64,000 bases of DNA from Setophaga petechia (lineage: Eukaryota > Chordata > Aves > Passeriformes > Parulidae): the NCBI GenBank assembly GCA_024362935.1, contig JANCRA010000003.1, forward strand, positions 39,431,291 to 39,495,290, written 5' to 3'. Below are positions 40,184 to 53,340 of this stretch, in pieces. Position numbers and translations under genes: made by a program. Positions within the stretch are counted from its first letter, which is position 1. The number at the start of each line of letters is the position of its first letter. The notes under the pieces were generated by a model. That model did no database searches and was not told where the DNA came from. It was given only the letters and a program-made list of their open reading frames with translations.

Positions 40184-43100
40184 CCCTAACCCTAGGCTGA
40201 TTGACCAGTTTAGGGCTTAGGCTTACGCCTAGGGTAAGGGCTTTTTAATCCAGAAAGCCCTGAGCTCCAGGCACACTGCAACTGCAAAAGGTATCCCAAG
40301 GGGAGCGCAAAAGTGCCACAACATCGCTGCCTCCACAGCTTTTTCTTTGGTGCCATCCCTAACCCTAGGCTGATTTACCTGTCTAGGGCTAGGGTTAGGG
40401 TTACGCCTAGGGTTAGGGTTTTTTAAATGAGAAAGGCTTGAGCTCCGGACACAATTCAGCTGGCAAAGGCATCCCAAGGGGATCGAAAAAGTGCCACAAC
40501 ATGGCTGCCTCCGCACATTTTTCCTTGGGACCGTCCCTAACCCTAGGCTGATTGACCAGTTTAGGGCTTAGGCTTACGCCTAGGGTAAGGGTTTTTTAAT
40601 CCAGAAAGCCCTGAGCTCCGGGCACACTGCAACTGCAAAAGGTATCCCAAGAGGAGCGCAAAAGTGCCACAACATCGCTGCCTCCACAGCTTTTTCTTTG
40701 GTGCCATCCCTAACCCTAGGCTGATTTACCTGTCTAGGGCTAGGGTTAGGGTTACGCCTAGGGTTAGGGTTTTTTAAATGAGAAAGGCTTGAGCTCCAGA
40801 CACAATTCCGCAGGAAAAGGCATCCCAAGGGGATCGAAAAAGTGCCACAACATGGCTGCCTCCGCACATTTTTCCTTGGGACCGTCCCTAACCCTAGGCT
40901 GATTGACCAGTTTAGGGCTTAGGCTTACGCCTAGGGTAAGGGCTTTTTAATCCAGAAAGCCCTGAGCCCCAGGCACACTGCAACTGCAAAAGGTATCCCA
41001 AGGGGAGCACAAAAGTGCCACAACATCGCTGCCTCCACACCCTTTTCTTTGGTGCCATCCCTAACCCTAGGCTGATTTACCTGGCAAGGGCTAGGGTTAG
41101 GGTTACGCCTAGGGTTAGGGTTTCTTAAATGAGAAAGGCTTGAGCTCCAGACACAATTCAGCTGGCAAAGGCATCCCAAGGGGATCGAAAAAGTGCCACA
41201 ACATGGCTGCCTCCGCACATTTTTCCTTGGGACCGTCCCTAACCCTAGGCTGATTGACCAGTTTAGGGTTTAGGCTTACGCCTAGGGTAAGGGCTTTTTA
41301 ATCCAGAAAGCCCTGAGCTCCAGGCACACTGCAACTGCAAAAGGTATCCCAAGGGGAGCGCAAAAGTGCCACAACATCGCTGCCTCCACAGCTTTTTCTT
41401 TGGTGCCATCCCTAACCCTAGGCTGATTTACCTGGCTAGGGCTAGGGTTAGGGTTACGCCTAGGGTTAGGGTTTTTTAAATGAGAAAGGCTTGAGCTCCA
41501 GACACAATTCCGCAGGCAAAGGCATCCCAAGGGGATCGAAAAAGTGCCACAACATGGCTGCCTCCGCACATTTTTCCTTGGGACCGTCCCTAACCCTAGG
41601 CTGATTGACCAGTTTAGGGCTTAGGCTTACGCCTAGGGTAAGGGCTTTTTAATCCAGAAAGCCCTGAGCTCCAGGCACACTGCAACTGCAAAAGGTATCC
41701 CAAGGGGAGCGCAAAAGTGCCACAACATCGCTGCCTCCTCAAAATTTCTTTGGTGCCATCCCTAACCCTAGGCTGATTTACCTGGCTAGGGCTAGGGTTA
41801 GGGTTACGCCTAGGGTTAGGGTTTTTTAAATGAGAAAGGCTTGAGCTCCAGACACAATTCCGCAGGCAAAGGCATCCCAAGGGGATCGAAAAAGTGCCAC
41901 AACATGGCTGCCTCCGCACATTTTTCCTTGGGACCGTCCCTAACCCTAGGCTGATTGACCAGTTTAGGGCTTAGGCTTACGCCTAGGGTAAGGGGTTTTT
42001 AATAAAGAAAGCCCTGAGCTCCAGGCACACTGCAACTGCAAAAGGTATCCCAAGGGGAGCGCAAAAGTGCCACAACATCGCTGCCTCCACAGCTTTTTCT
42101 TTGGTGCCATCCCTAACCCTAGGCTGATATACCTGGCTAGGGCTAGGGTTAGGGTTACGCCTAGGGTTAGGGTTTTTTAAATGAGAAAGGCTTGACCTCC
42201 AGACACAATTCAGCTGACAAAGGCATCCCAAGGGGATCGAAAAAGTGCCACAACATGGCTGCCTCCGCACATTTTTCCGTGGGACCGTCCCTAACCCTAG
42301 GCTGATTGACCAGTTTAGGGCTTAGGCTTACGCCTCGGGTAAGGGTTTTTTAATCCAGAAAGCCCTGAGCTCCGGGCACACTGCAACTGCAAAAGGTATC
42401 CCAAGAGGAGCGCAAAAGTGCCACAACATCGCTGCCTCCACAGCTTTTTCTTTGGTGCCATCCCTAACCCTAGGCTGATTTACCTGTCTAGGGCTAGGGT
42501 TAGGGTTACGCCTAGGGTTAGGGTTTTTTAAATGAGAAAGGCTTGAGCTCCAGACACAATTCCGCCGGAAAAGGCATCCCAAGGGGATCGAAAAAGTGCC
42601 ACAACATGGCTGCCTCCGCACATTTTTCCTTGGGACCGTCCCTAACCCTAGGCTGATTGACCAGTTTAGGGCTTAGGCTTACGCCTAGGGTAAGGGCTTT
42701 TTAATCCAGAAAGCCCTGAGCTCCAGGCACACTGCAACTGCAAAAGGTATCCCAAGGGGAGCGCAAAAGTGCCACAACATCGCTGCCTCCACACCCTTTT
42801 CTTTGGTGCCATCCCTAACCCTAGGCTGATTTACCTGGCTAGGGCTAGGGTTAGGGTTACGCCTAGGGTTAGGGTTTTTTAAATGAGAAAGGCTTGAGCT
42901 CCAGACACAATTCAGCTGGCAAAGGCATCCCAAGGGGATCGAAAAAGTGCCACAACATGGCTGCCTCCGCACATTTTTCCTTGGGACCGTCCCTAACCCT
43001 AGGCTGATTGACCAGTTTAGGGTTTAGGCTTACGCCTAGGGTAAGGGCTTTTTAATCCAGAAAGCCCTGAGCTCCAGGCACACTGCAACTGCAAAAGGTA

Positions 43101-44744
43101 TCCCAAGGGGAGCGCAAAAGTGCCACAACATCGCTGCCTCCACAGCTTTTTCTTTGGTGCCATCCCTAACCCTAGGCTGATTTACCTGGCTAGGGCTAGG
43201 GTTAGGGTTACGCCTAGGGTTAGGGTTTTTTAAATGAGAAAGGCTTGAGCTCCAGACACAATTCCGCAGGCAAAGGCATCCCAAGGGGATCGAAAAAGTG
43301 CCACAACATGGCTGCCTCCGCACATTTTTCCTTGGGACCGTCCCTAACCCTAGGCTGATTGACCAGTTTAGGGCTTAGGCTTACGCCTAGGGTAAGGGCT
43401 TTTTAATCCAGAAAGCCCTGAGCTCCAGGCACACTGCAACTGCAAAAGGTATCCCAAGGGGAGCGCAAAAGTGCCACAACATCGCTGCCTCCTCAAAATT
43501 TCTTTGGTGCCATCCCTAACCCTAGGCTGATTTACCTGGCTAGGGCTAGGGTTAGGGTTACGCCTAGGGTTAGGGTTTTTTAAATGAGAAAGGCTTGACC
43601 TCCAGACACAATTCAGCTGACAAAGGCATCCCAAGGGGATCGAAAAAGTGCCACAACATGGCTGCCTCCGCACATTTTTCCGTGGGACCGTCCCTAACCC
43701 TAGGCTGATTGACCAGTTTAGGGCTTAGGCTTACGCCTCGGGTAAGGGTTTTTTAATCCAGAAAGCCCTGAGCTCCAGGCACACTGCAACTGCAAAAGGT
43801 ATCCCAAGGGGAACGCAAAAGTGCCACAACATCGCTGCCTCCACACCTTTTTCTTTGGTGCCATCCCTAACCCTAGGCTGATTTACCTGGCTAGGGCTAG
43901 GGTTAGGGTTACGCCTAGGGTTAGGGTTTTTTAAATGAGAAAGGCTTGAGCTCCAGACACAATTCAGCTGGCAAAGGCATCCCAAGGGGATCGAAAAAGT
44001 GCCACAACATGGCTGCCTCCGCACATTTTTCCTTGGGACCGTCCCTAACCCTAGGCTGATTGACCAGTTTAGGGCTTAGGCTTACGCCTAGGGTAAGGGT
44101 TTTTTAATCCAGAAAGCCCTGAGCTCCAGGCACACTGCAACTGCAAAAGGTATCCCAAGGGGAGCGCAAAAGTGCCACAACATCGCTGCCTCCACAGCTT
44201 TTTCTTTGGTGCCATCCCTAACCCTAGGCTGATTTACCTGGCTAGGGCTAGGGTTAGGGTTACGCCTAGGGTTAGGGTTTTTTAAATGAGAAAGGCTTGA
44301 GCTCCAGACACAATTCCGCAGGCAAAGGCATCCCAAGGGGATTGAAAAAGTGCCACAACATGGCTGCCTCCGCACATTTTTCCTTGGGACCGTCCCTAAC
44401 CCTAGGCTGATTGACCAGTTTAGGGCTTAGGCTTACGCCTAGGGTAAGGGTTTTTTAATCCAGAAAGCCCTGAGCTCCGGGCACACTGCAACTGCAAAAG
44501 GTATCCCAAGAGGAGCGCAAAAGTGCCACAACATCGCTGCCTCCACAGCTTTTTCTTTGGTGCCATCCCTAACCCTAGGCTGATTTACCTGGCTAGGGCT
44601 AGGGTTAGGGTTACGCCTAGGGTTAGGGTTTTTTAAATGAGAAAGGCTTGAGCTCCAGACACAATTCAGCTGGCAAAGGCATCCCAAGGGGATCAAAAAA
44701 GTGCCACAACATGGCTGCCTCCGCACATTTTTCCTTGGGACCGT

Positions 44745-46499
44745 CCCTAACCCTAGGCTGATTGACCAGTTTAGGGCTTAGGCTTACGCCTAGGGTAAGG
44801 GCTTTTTAATCCAGAAAGCCCTGAGCTCCAGGCACACTGCAACTGCAAAAGGTATCCCAAGGGGAGCGCAAAAGTGCCACAACATCGCTGCCTCCACAGC
44901 TTTTTCTTTGGTGCCATCCCTAACCCTAGGCTGATTTACCTGTCTAGGGCTAGGGTTAGGGTTACGCCTAGGGTTAGGGTTTTTTAAATGAGAAAGGCTT
45001 GAGCTCCAGACACAATTCCGCAGGAAAAGGCATCCCAAGGGGATCGAAAAAGTGCCACAACATGGCTGCCTCCGCACATTTTTCCTTGGGACCGTCCCTA
45101 ACCCTAGGCTGATTGACCAGTTTAGGGCTTAGGCTTACGCCTAGGTTACGGGCTTTTTAATCCAGAAAGCCCTGAGCTCCAGGCACACTGCAACTGCAAA
45201 AGGTATCCAAAGGGGAGTGCAAAAGCGCCACAACATCGCTGCCTCCACAGCTTTTTCTTTGGTGCCATCCCTAACCCTAGGCTGATTTACCTGTCTAGGG
45301 CTAGGGTTAGGGTTACGCCTAGGGTTAGGGTTTTTTAAATGAGAAAGGCTTGAGCTCCAGACACAATTCAGCTGGCAAAGGCATCCCAAGGGGATCGAAA
45401 AAGTGCCACAACATGGCTGCCTCCGCACATTTTTCCTTGGGACCGTCCCTAACCCTAGGCTGATTGACCAGTTTAGGGTTTAGGCTTACGCCTAGGGTAA
45501 GGGCTTTTTAATCCAGAAAGCCCTGAGCTCCAGGCACACTGCAACTGCAAAAGGTATCCCAAGGGGAGCGCAAAAGTGCCACAACATCGCTGCCTCCACA
45601 GCTTTTTCTTTGGTGCCATCCCTAACCCTAGGCTGATTTACCTGTCTAGGGCTAGGGTTAGAGATACGCCTAGGGTTAGGGTTTTTTAAATGAGAAAGGC
45701 TTGAGCTCCAGACACAATTCCGCAGGCAAAGGCATCCCAAGGGGATCGAAAAAGTGCCACAACATGGCTGCCTCCGCACATTTTTCCTTGGGACCGTCCC
45801 TAACCCTAGGCTGATTGACCAGTTTAGGGCTTAGGCTTACGCCTAGGGTAAGGGCTTTTTAATCCAGAAAGCCCTGAGCTCCAGGCACACTGCAACTGCA
45901 AAAGGCATCCAAAGGGGAGTGCAAAAGCGCCACAACATCGCTGCCTCCACAGCTTTTTCTTTGGTGCCATCCCTAACCCTAGGCTGATTTACCTGGCTAG
46001 GGCTAGGGTTAGGGTTACGCCTAGGGTTAGGGTTTTTTAAATGAGAAAGGCTTGAGCTCCAGACACAATTCCGCAGGCAAAGGCATCCCAAGGGGATCGA
46101 AAAAGTGCCACAACATGGCTGCCTCCGCACATTTTTCCTTGGGACCGTCCCTAACCCTAGGCTGATTGACCAGTTTAGGGCTTAGGCTTACGCCTAGGGT
46201 AAGGGCTTTTTAATCCAGAAAGCCCTGAGCTCCAGGCACACTGCAACTGCAAAAGGTATCCCAAGGGGAGCGCAAAAGTGCCACAACATCGCTGCCTCCA
46301 CACCCTTTTCTTTGGTGCCATCCCTAACCGTAGGCTGATTTACCTGGCTAGGGCTAGGGTTAGGGTTACGCCTAGGGTTAGGGTTTCTTAAATGAGAAAG
46401 GCTTGAGCTCCAGACACAATTCAGCTGGCAAAGGCATCCCAAGGGGATCGAAAAAGTGCCACAACATGGCTGCCTCCGCACATTTTTCCTTGGGACCGT
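44745..46499 (+). repeat. Five-unit block, copy 2 of 3
   Basis: This copy has the same order and length (1,755 bp) as 35271-37025. Differences are aaaggcatcc for aaaggtatcc near 45905 and ctaaccgtagg near 46326. Similarity to the third copy extends further, from about 44394 on the left to the gagtttcag unit near 46757 on the right. Confidence 0.78.
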
Positions 46500-48604
46500 C
46501 CCTAACCCTAGGCTGATTGACCAGTTTAGGGTTTAGGCTTACGCCTAGGGTAAGGGTTTTTTAATCCAGAAAGCCCTGAGCTCCAGGCACACTGCAACTG
46601 CAAAAGGTATCCCAAGGGGAGCGCAAAAGTGCCACAACATCGCTGCCTCCACAGCTTTTTCTTTGGTGCCATCCCTAACCCTAGGCTGATTTACCTGGCT
46701 AGGGCTAGGGTTAGGGTTACGCCTAGGGTTAGGGTTTTTTAAATGAGAAAGGCTTGAGTTTCAGACACAATTCCGCAGGCAAAGGCATCCCAAGGGGATC
46801 GAAAAAGTGCCACAACATGGCTGCCTCCGCACATTTTTCCTTGGGACCGTCCCTAACCCTAGGCTGATTGACCAGTTTAGGGCTTAGGCTTACGCCTAGG
46901 GTAAGGGCTTTTTAATCCAGAAAGCCCTGAGCTCCAGGCACACTGCAACTGCAAAAGGTATCCCAAGGGGAGCGCAAAAGTGCCACAACATCGCTGCCTC
47001 CTCAAAATTTCTTTGGTGCCATCCCTAACCCTAGGCTGATTTACCTGGCTAGGGCTAGGGTTAGGGTTACGCCTAGGGTTAGGGTTTTTTAAATGAGAAA
47101 GGCCTGAGCTCCAGACACAATTCCGCAGGCAAAGGCATCCCAAGGGGATCGAAAAAGTGCCACAACATGGCTGCCTCCGCACATTTTTCCTTGGGACCGT
47201 CCCTAACCCTAGGCTGATTGACCAGTTTAGGGCTTAGGCTTACGCCTAGGGTAAGGGCTTTTTAATCCAGAAAGCCCTGAGCTCCAGGCACACTGCAACT
47301 GCAAAAGGTATCCCAAGGGGAGCGCAAAAGTGCCACAACATCGCTGCCTCCACAGCTTTTTCTTTGGTGCCATCCCTAACCCTAGGCTGATTTACCTGTC
47401 TAGGGCTAGGGTTAGGGTTACGCCTAGGGTTAGGGTTTTTTAAATGAGAAAGGCTTGAGCTCCGGACACAATTCAGCTGGCAAAGGCATCCCAAGGGGAT
47501 CGACAAAGTGCCACAACATGGCTGCCTCCGCACATTTTTCCTTGGGACCGTCCCTAACCCTAGGCTGATTGACCAGTTTAGGGCTTAGGCTTACGCCTAG
47601 GGTAAGGGTTTTTTAATCCAGAAAGCCCTGAGCTCCGGGCACACTGCAACTGCAAAAGGTATCCCAAGAGGAGCGCAAAAGTGCCACAACATCGCTGCCT
47701 CCACAGCTTTTTCTTTGGTGCCATCCCTAACCCTAGGCTGATTTACCTGTCTAGGGCTAGGGTTAGGGTTACGCCTAGGGTTAGGGTTTTTTAAATGAGA
47801 AAGGCTTGAGCTCCAGACACAATTCCGCAGGAAAAGGCATCCCAAGGGGATCGAAAAAGTGCCACAACATGGCTGCCTCCGCACATTTTTCCTTGGGACC
47901 GTCCCTAACCCTAGGCTGATTGACCAGTTTAGGGCTTAGGCTTACGCCTAGGGTACGGGCTTTTTAATCCAGAAAGCCCTGAGCTCCAGGCACACTGCAA
48001 CTGCAAAAGGTATCCAAAGGGGAGTGCAAAAGCGCCACAACATCGCTGCCTCCACAGCTTTTTCTTTGGTGCCATCCCTAACCCTAGGCTGATTTACCTG
48101 GTTAGGGCTAGGGTTAGGGTTACGCCTAGGGTTAGGGTTTTTTAAATGAGAAAGGCTTGAGCTCCAGACACAATTCAGCTGGCAAAGGCATCCCAAGGGG
48201 ATCGAAAAAGTGCCACAACATGGCTGCCTCCGCACATTTTTCCTTGGGACCGTCCCTAACCCTAGGCTGATTGACCAGTTTAGGGTTTAGGCTTACGCCT
48301 AGGGTAAGGGCTTTTTAATCCAGAAAGCCCTGAGCTCCAGGCACACTGCAACTGCAAAAGGTATCCCAAGGGGAACGCAAAAGTGCCACAACATCGCTGC
48401 CTCCACACCTTTTTCTTTGGTGCCATCCCTAACCCTAGGCTGATTTACCTGGCTAGGGTTAGGGTTAGGGTTACGCCTAGGGTTAGGGTTTTTTAAATGA
48501 GAAAGGCTTGAGCTCCAGACACAATTCAGCTGGCAAAGGCATCCCAAGGGGATCGAAAAAGTGCCACAACATGGCTGCCTCCGCACATTTTTCCTTGGGA
48601 CCGT

Positions 48605-50359
48605 CCCTAACCCTAGGCTGATTGACCAGTTTAGGGCTTAGGCTTACGCCTAGGGTAAGGGTTTTTTAATCCAGAAAGCCCTGAGCTCCAGGCACACTGC
48701 AACTGCAAAAGGTATCCCAAGGGGAGCGCAAAAGTGCCACAACATCGCTGCCTCCACAGCTTTTTCTTTGGTGCCATCCCTAACCCTAGGCTGATTTACC
48801 TGGCTAGGGCTAGGGTTAGGGTTACGCCTAGGGTTAGGGTTTTTTAAATGAGAAAGGCTTGAGCTCCAGACACAATTCAGCTGGCAAAGGCATCCCAAGG
48901 GGATCAAAAAAGTGCCACAACATGGCTGCCTCCGCACATTTTTCCTTGGGACCGTCCCTAACCCTAGGCTGATTGACCAGTTTAGGGCTTAGGCTTACGC
49001 CTAGGGTAAGGGCTTTTTAATCCAGAAAGCCCTGAGCTCCAGGCACACTGCAACTGCAAAAGGTATCCCAAGGGGAGCGCAAAAGTGCCACAACATCGCT
49101 GCCTCCACAGCTTTTTCTTTGGTGCCATCCCTAACCCTAGGCTGATTTACCTGGCTAGGGCTAGGGTTAGGGTTACGCCTAGGGTTAGGGTTTTTTAAAT
49201 GAGAAAGGCTTGAGCTCCAGACACAATTCAGCTGGCAAAGGCATCCCAAGGGGATCGACAAAGTGCCACAACATGGCTGCCTCCGCACATTTTTCCTTGG
49301 GACCGTCCCTAACCCTAGGCTGATTGACCAGTTTAGGGCTTAGGCTTACGCCTAGGGTAAGGGTTTTTTAATCCAGAAAGCCCTGAGCTCAGGGCACACT
49401 GCAACTGCAAAAGGTATCCCAAGAGGAGCGCAAAAGTGCCACAACATCGCTGCCTCCACAGCTTTTTCTTTGGTGCCATCCCTAACCCTAGGCTGATTTA
49501 CCTGGCTAGGGCTAGGGTTAGGGTTACGCCTAGGGTTAGGGTTTTTTAAATGAGAAAGGCTTGAGCTCCAGACACAATTCAGCTGGCAAAGGCATCCCAA
49601 GGGGATCAAAAAAGTGCCACAACATGGCTGCCTCCGCACATTTTTCCTTGGGACCGTCCCTAACCCTAGGCTGATTGACCAGTTTAGGGCTTAGGCTTAC
49701 GCCTAGGGTAAGGGCTTTTTAATCCAGAAAGCCCTGAGCTCCAGGCACACTGCAACTGCAAAAGGTATCCCAAGGGGAGCGCAAAAGTGCCACAACATCG
49801 CTGCCTCCACAGCTTTTTCTTTGGTGCCATCCCTAACCCTAGGCTGATTTACCTGGCTAGGGCTAGGGTTAGGGTTACGCCTAGGGTTAGGGTTTTTTAA
49901 ATGAGAAAGGCTTGAGCTCCAGACACAATTCAGCTGGCAAAGGCATCCCAAGGGGATCGACAAAGTGCCACAACATGGCTGCCTCCGCACATTTTTCCTT
50001 GGGACCGTCCCTAACCCTAGGCTGATTGACCAGTTTAGGGCTTAGGCTTACGCCTAGGGTAAGGGTTTTTTAATCCAGAAAGCCCTGAGCTCCGGGCACA
50101 CTGCAACTGCAAAAGGTATCCCAAGAGGAGCGCAAAAGTGCCACAACATCGCTGCCTCCACAGCTTTTTCTTTGGTGCCATCCCTAACCCTAGGCTGATT
50201 TACCTGGCTAGGGCTAGGGTTAGGGTTACGCCTAGGGTTAGGGTTTTTTAAATGAGAAAGGCTTGAGCTCCAGACACAATTCAGCTGGCAAAGGCATCCC
50301 AAGGGGATCAAAAAAGTGCCACAACATGGCTGCCTCCGCACATTTTTCCTTGGGACCGT
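48605..50359 (+). repeat. 702-bp two-unit alternation
   Basis: Five consecutive units alternate between a form with gggttttttaatcc plus gatcaaaaaag and a form with gggctttttaatcc plus gatcgacaaag. Starts are at 48605, 48956, 49307, 49658 and 50009. This is a local dimer-of-dimers with a 702-bp period. The third and fifth units also have gaggagc with gagctcagggc or gagctccgggc, so the three odd units are not identical. Confidence 0.75.
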
Positions 50360-52114
50360 CCCTAACCCTAGGCTGATTGACCAGTTTAGGGCTTAGGCTT
50401 ACGCCTAGGGTAAGGGCTTTTTAATCCAGAAAGCCCTGAGCTCCAGGCACACTGCAACTGCAAAAGGTATCCCAAGGGGAGCGCAAAAGTGCCACAACAT
50501 CGCTGCCTCCACAGCTTTTTCTTTGGTGCCATCCCTAACCCTAGGCTGATTTACCTGTCTAGGGCTAGGGTTAGGGTTACGCCTAGGGTTAGGGTTTTTT
50601 AAATGAGAAAGGCTTGAGCTCCAGACACAATTCCGCAGGAAAAGGCATCCCAAGGGGATCGAAAAAGTGCCACAACATGGCTGCCTCCGCACATTTTTCC
50701 TTGGGACCGTCCCTAACCCTAGGCTGATTGACCAGTTTAGGGCTTAGGCTTACGCCTAGGTTACGGGCTTTTTAATCCAGAAAGCCCTGAGCTCCAGGCA
50801 CACTGCAACTGCAAAAGGTATCCAAAGGGGAGCGCAAAAGTGCCACAACATCGCTGCCTCCACAGCTTTTTCTTTGGTGCCATCCCTAACCCTAGGCTGA
50901 TTTACCTGTCTAGGGCTAGGGTTAGGGTTACGCCTAGGGTTAGGGTTTTTTAAATGAGAAAGGCTTGAGCTCCAGACACAATTCAGCTGGCAAAGGCATC
51001 CCAAGGGGATCGAAAAAGTGCCACAACATGGCTGCCTCCGCACATTTTTCCTTGGGACCGTCCCTAACCCTAGGCTGATTGACCAGTTTAGGGTTTAGGC
51101 TTACGCCTAGGGTAAGGGCTTTTTAATCCAGAAAGCCCTGAGCTCCAGGCACACTGCAACTGCAAAAGGTATCCCAAGGGGAGCGCAAAAGTGCCACAAC
51201 ATCGCTGCCTCCACAGCTTTTTCTTTGGTGCCATCCCTAACCCTAGGCTGATTTACCTGTCTAGGGCTAGGGTTAGAGATACGCCTAGGGTTAGGGTTTT
51301 TTAAATGAGAAAGGCTTGAGCTCCAGACACAATTCCGCAGGCAAAGGCATCCCAAGGGGATCGAAAAAGTGCCACAACATGGCTGCCTCCGCACATTTTT
51401 CCTTGGGACCGTCCCTAACCCTAGGCTGATTGACCAGTTTAGGGCTTAGGCTTACGCCTAGGGTAAGGGCTTTTTAATCCAGAAAGCCCTGAGCTCCAGG
51501 CACACTGCAACTGCAAAAGGTATCCAAAGGGGAGTGCAAAAGCGCCACAACATCGCTGCCTCCACAGCTTTTTCTTTGGTGCCATCCCTAACCCTAGGCT
51601 GATTTACCTGGCTAGGGCTAGGGTTAGGGTTACGCCTAGGGTTAGGGTTTTTTAAATGAGAAAGGCTTGAGCTCCAGACACAATTCCGCAGGCAAAGGCA
51701 TCCCAAGGGGATCGAAAAAGTGCCACAACATGGCTGCCTCCGCACATTTTTCCTTGGGACCGTCCCTAACCCTAGGCTGATTGACCAGTTTAGGGCTTAG
51801 GCTTACGCCTAGGGTAAGGGCTTTTTAATCCAGAAAGCCCTGAGCTCCAGGCACACTGCAACTGCAAAAGGTATCCCAAGGGGAGCGCAAAAGTGCCACA
51901 ACATCGCTGCCTCCACACCCTTTTCTTTGGTGCCATCCCTAACCCTAGGCTGATTTACCTGGCTAGGGCTAGGGTTAGGGTTACGCCTAGGGTTAGGGTT
52001 TCTTAAATGAGAAAGGCTTGAGCTCCAGACACAATTCAGCTGGCAAAGGCATCCCAAGGGGATCGAAAAAGTGCCACAACATGGCTGCCTCCGCACATTT
52101 TTCCTTGGGACCGT
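50360..52114 (+). repeat. Five-unit block, copy 3 of 3
   Basis: This copy has the same order and length as the other two. The unit at 50711 combines atccaaagggg with agcgcaaaagtgcc, where the other copies have agtgcaaaagcgcc, suggesting a small conversion tract. The flanking gagtttcag unit at about 52373 is shared with copy 2. Confidence 0.78.
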
Positions 52115-52920
52115 CCCTAACCCTAGGCTGATTGACCAGTTTAGGGTTTAGGCTTACGCCTAGGGTAAGGGTTTTTTAATCCAGAAAGCCCTGAGCTCCA
52201 GGCACACTGCAACTGCAAAAGGTATCCCAAGGGGAGCGCAAAAGTGCCACAACATCGCTGCCTCCACAGCTTTTTCTTTGGTGCCATCCCTAACCCTAGG
52301 CTGATTTACCTGGCTAGGGCTAGGGTTAGGGTTACGCCTAGGGTTAGGGTTTTTTAAATGAGAAAGGCTTGAGTTTCAGACACAATTCCGCAGGCAAAGG
52401 CATCCCAAGGGGATCGAAAAAGTGCCACAACATGGCTGCCTCCGCACATTTTTCCTTGGGACCGTCCCTAACCCTAGGCTGATTGACCAGTTTAGGGCTT
52501 AGGCTTACGCCTAGGGTAAGGGCTTTTTAATCCAGAAAGCCCTGAGCTCCAGGCACACTGCAACTGCAAAAGGTATCCCAAGGGGAGCGCAAAAGTGCCA
52601 CAACATCGCTGCCTCCACAGCTTTTTCTTTGGTGCCATCCCTAACCCTAGGCTGATTTACCTGTCTAGGGCTAGGGTTAGGGTTACGCCTAGGGTTAGGG
52701 TTTTTTAAATGAGAAAGGCCTGAGCTCCAGACACAATTCCGCAGGCAAAGGCATCCCAAGGGGATCGAAAAAGTGCCACAACATGGCTGCCTCCGCACAT
52801 TTTTCCTTGGGACCGTCCCTAACCCTAGGCTGATTGACCAGTTTAGGGCTTAGGCTTACGCCTAGGGTAAGGGCTTTTTAATCCAGAAAGCCCTGAGCTC
52901 CAGGCACACTGCAACTGCAA
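50992..52920 (+). repeat. 1,928-bp duplicated segment, copy 1
   Basis: The sequence from the B-half aaaggcatccc at 50992 to the hybrid junction at about 52920 is one period of 1,928 bp (5 x 351 + 173). The following sequence, from 52920, restarts the same order: gggtttagg with gttagagatacg, then atccaaagggg, then acaccc with ttcttaaatg. Copy 2 diverges in its distal units. Confidence 0.7.
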
Positions 52921-52989
52921 AAGGCATCCCAAGGGGATCGAAAAAGTGCCACAACATGGCTGCCTCCGCACATTTTTCCTTGGGACCGT
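52817..52989 (+). repeat. Hybrid A/B half-unit (173 bp)
   Basis: The first part is A type (gattgaccag, ctgcaactgcaaaagg) and the rest is B type (catcccaaggggatcg, aacatggctgcc). The switch falls in the shared aaagg at about 52919-52924. Its length equals 106 bp of A front plus 67 bp of B back. It replaces a full unit, so the register drops by 178 bp. The A part has cctagggtaaggg and the B part leads into a gggtttagg unit, so the two parts come from different parental units. Confidence 0.88.
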
Positions 52990-53340
52990 CCCTAACCCTA
53001 GGCTGATTGACCAGTTTAGGGTTTAGGCTTACGCCTAGGGTAAGGGCTTTTTAATCCAGAAAGCCCTGAGCTCCAGGCACACTGCAACTGCAAAAGGTAT
53101 CCCAAGGGGAGCGCAAAAGTGCCACAACATCGCTGCCTCCACAGCTTTTTCTTTGGTGCCATCCCTAACCCTAGGCTGATTTACCTGTCTAGGGCTAGGG
53201 TTAGAGATACGCCTAGGGTTAGGGTTTTTTAAATGAGAAAGGCTTGAGCTCCAGACACAATTCCGCAGGCAAAGGCATCCCAAGGGGATCGAAAAAGTGC
53301 CACAACATGGCTGCCTCCGCACATTTTTCCTTGGGACCGT

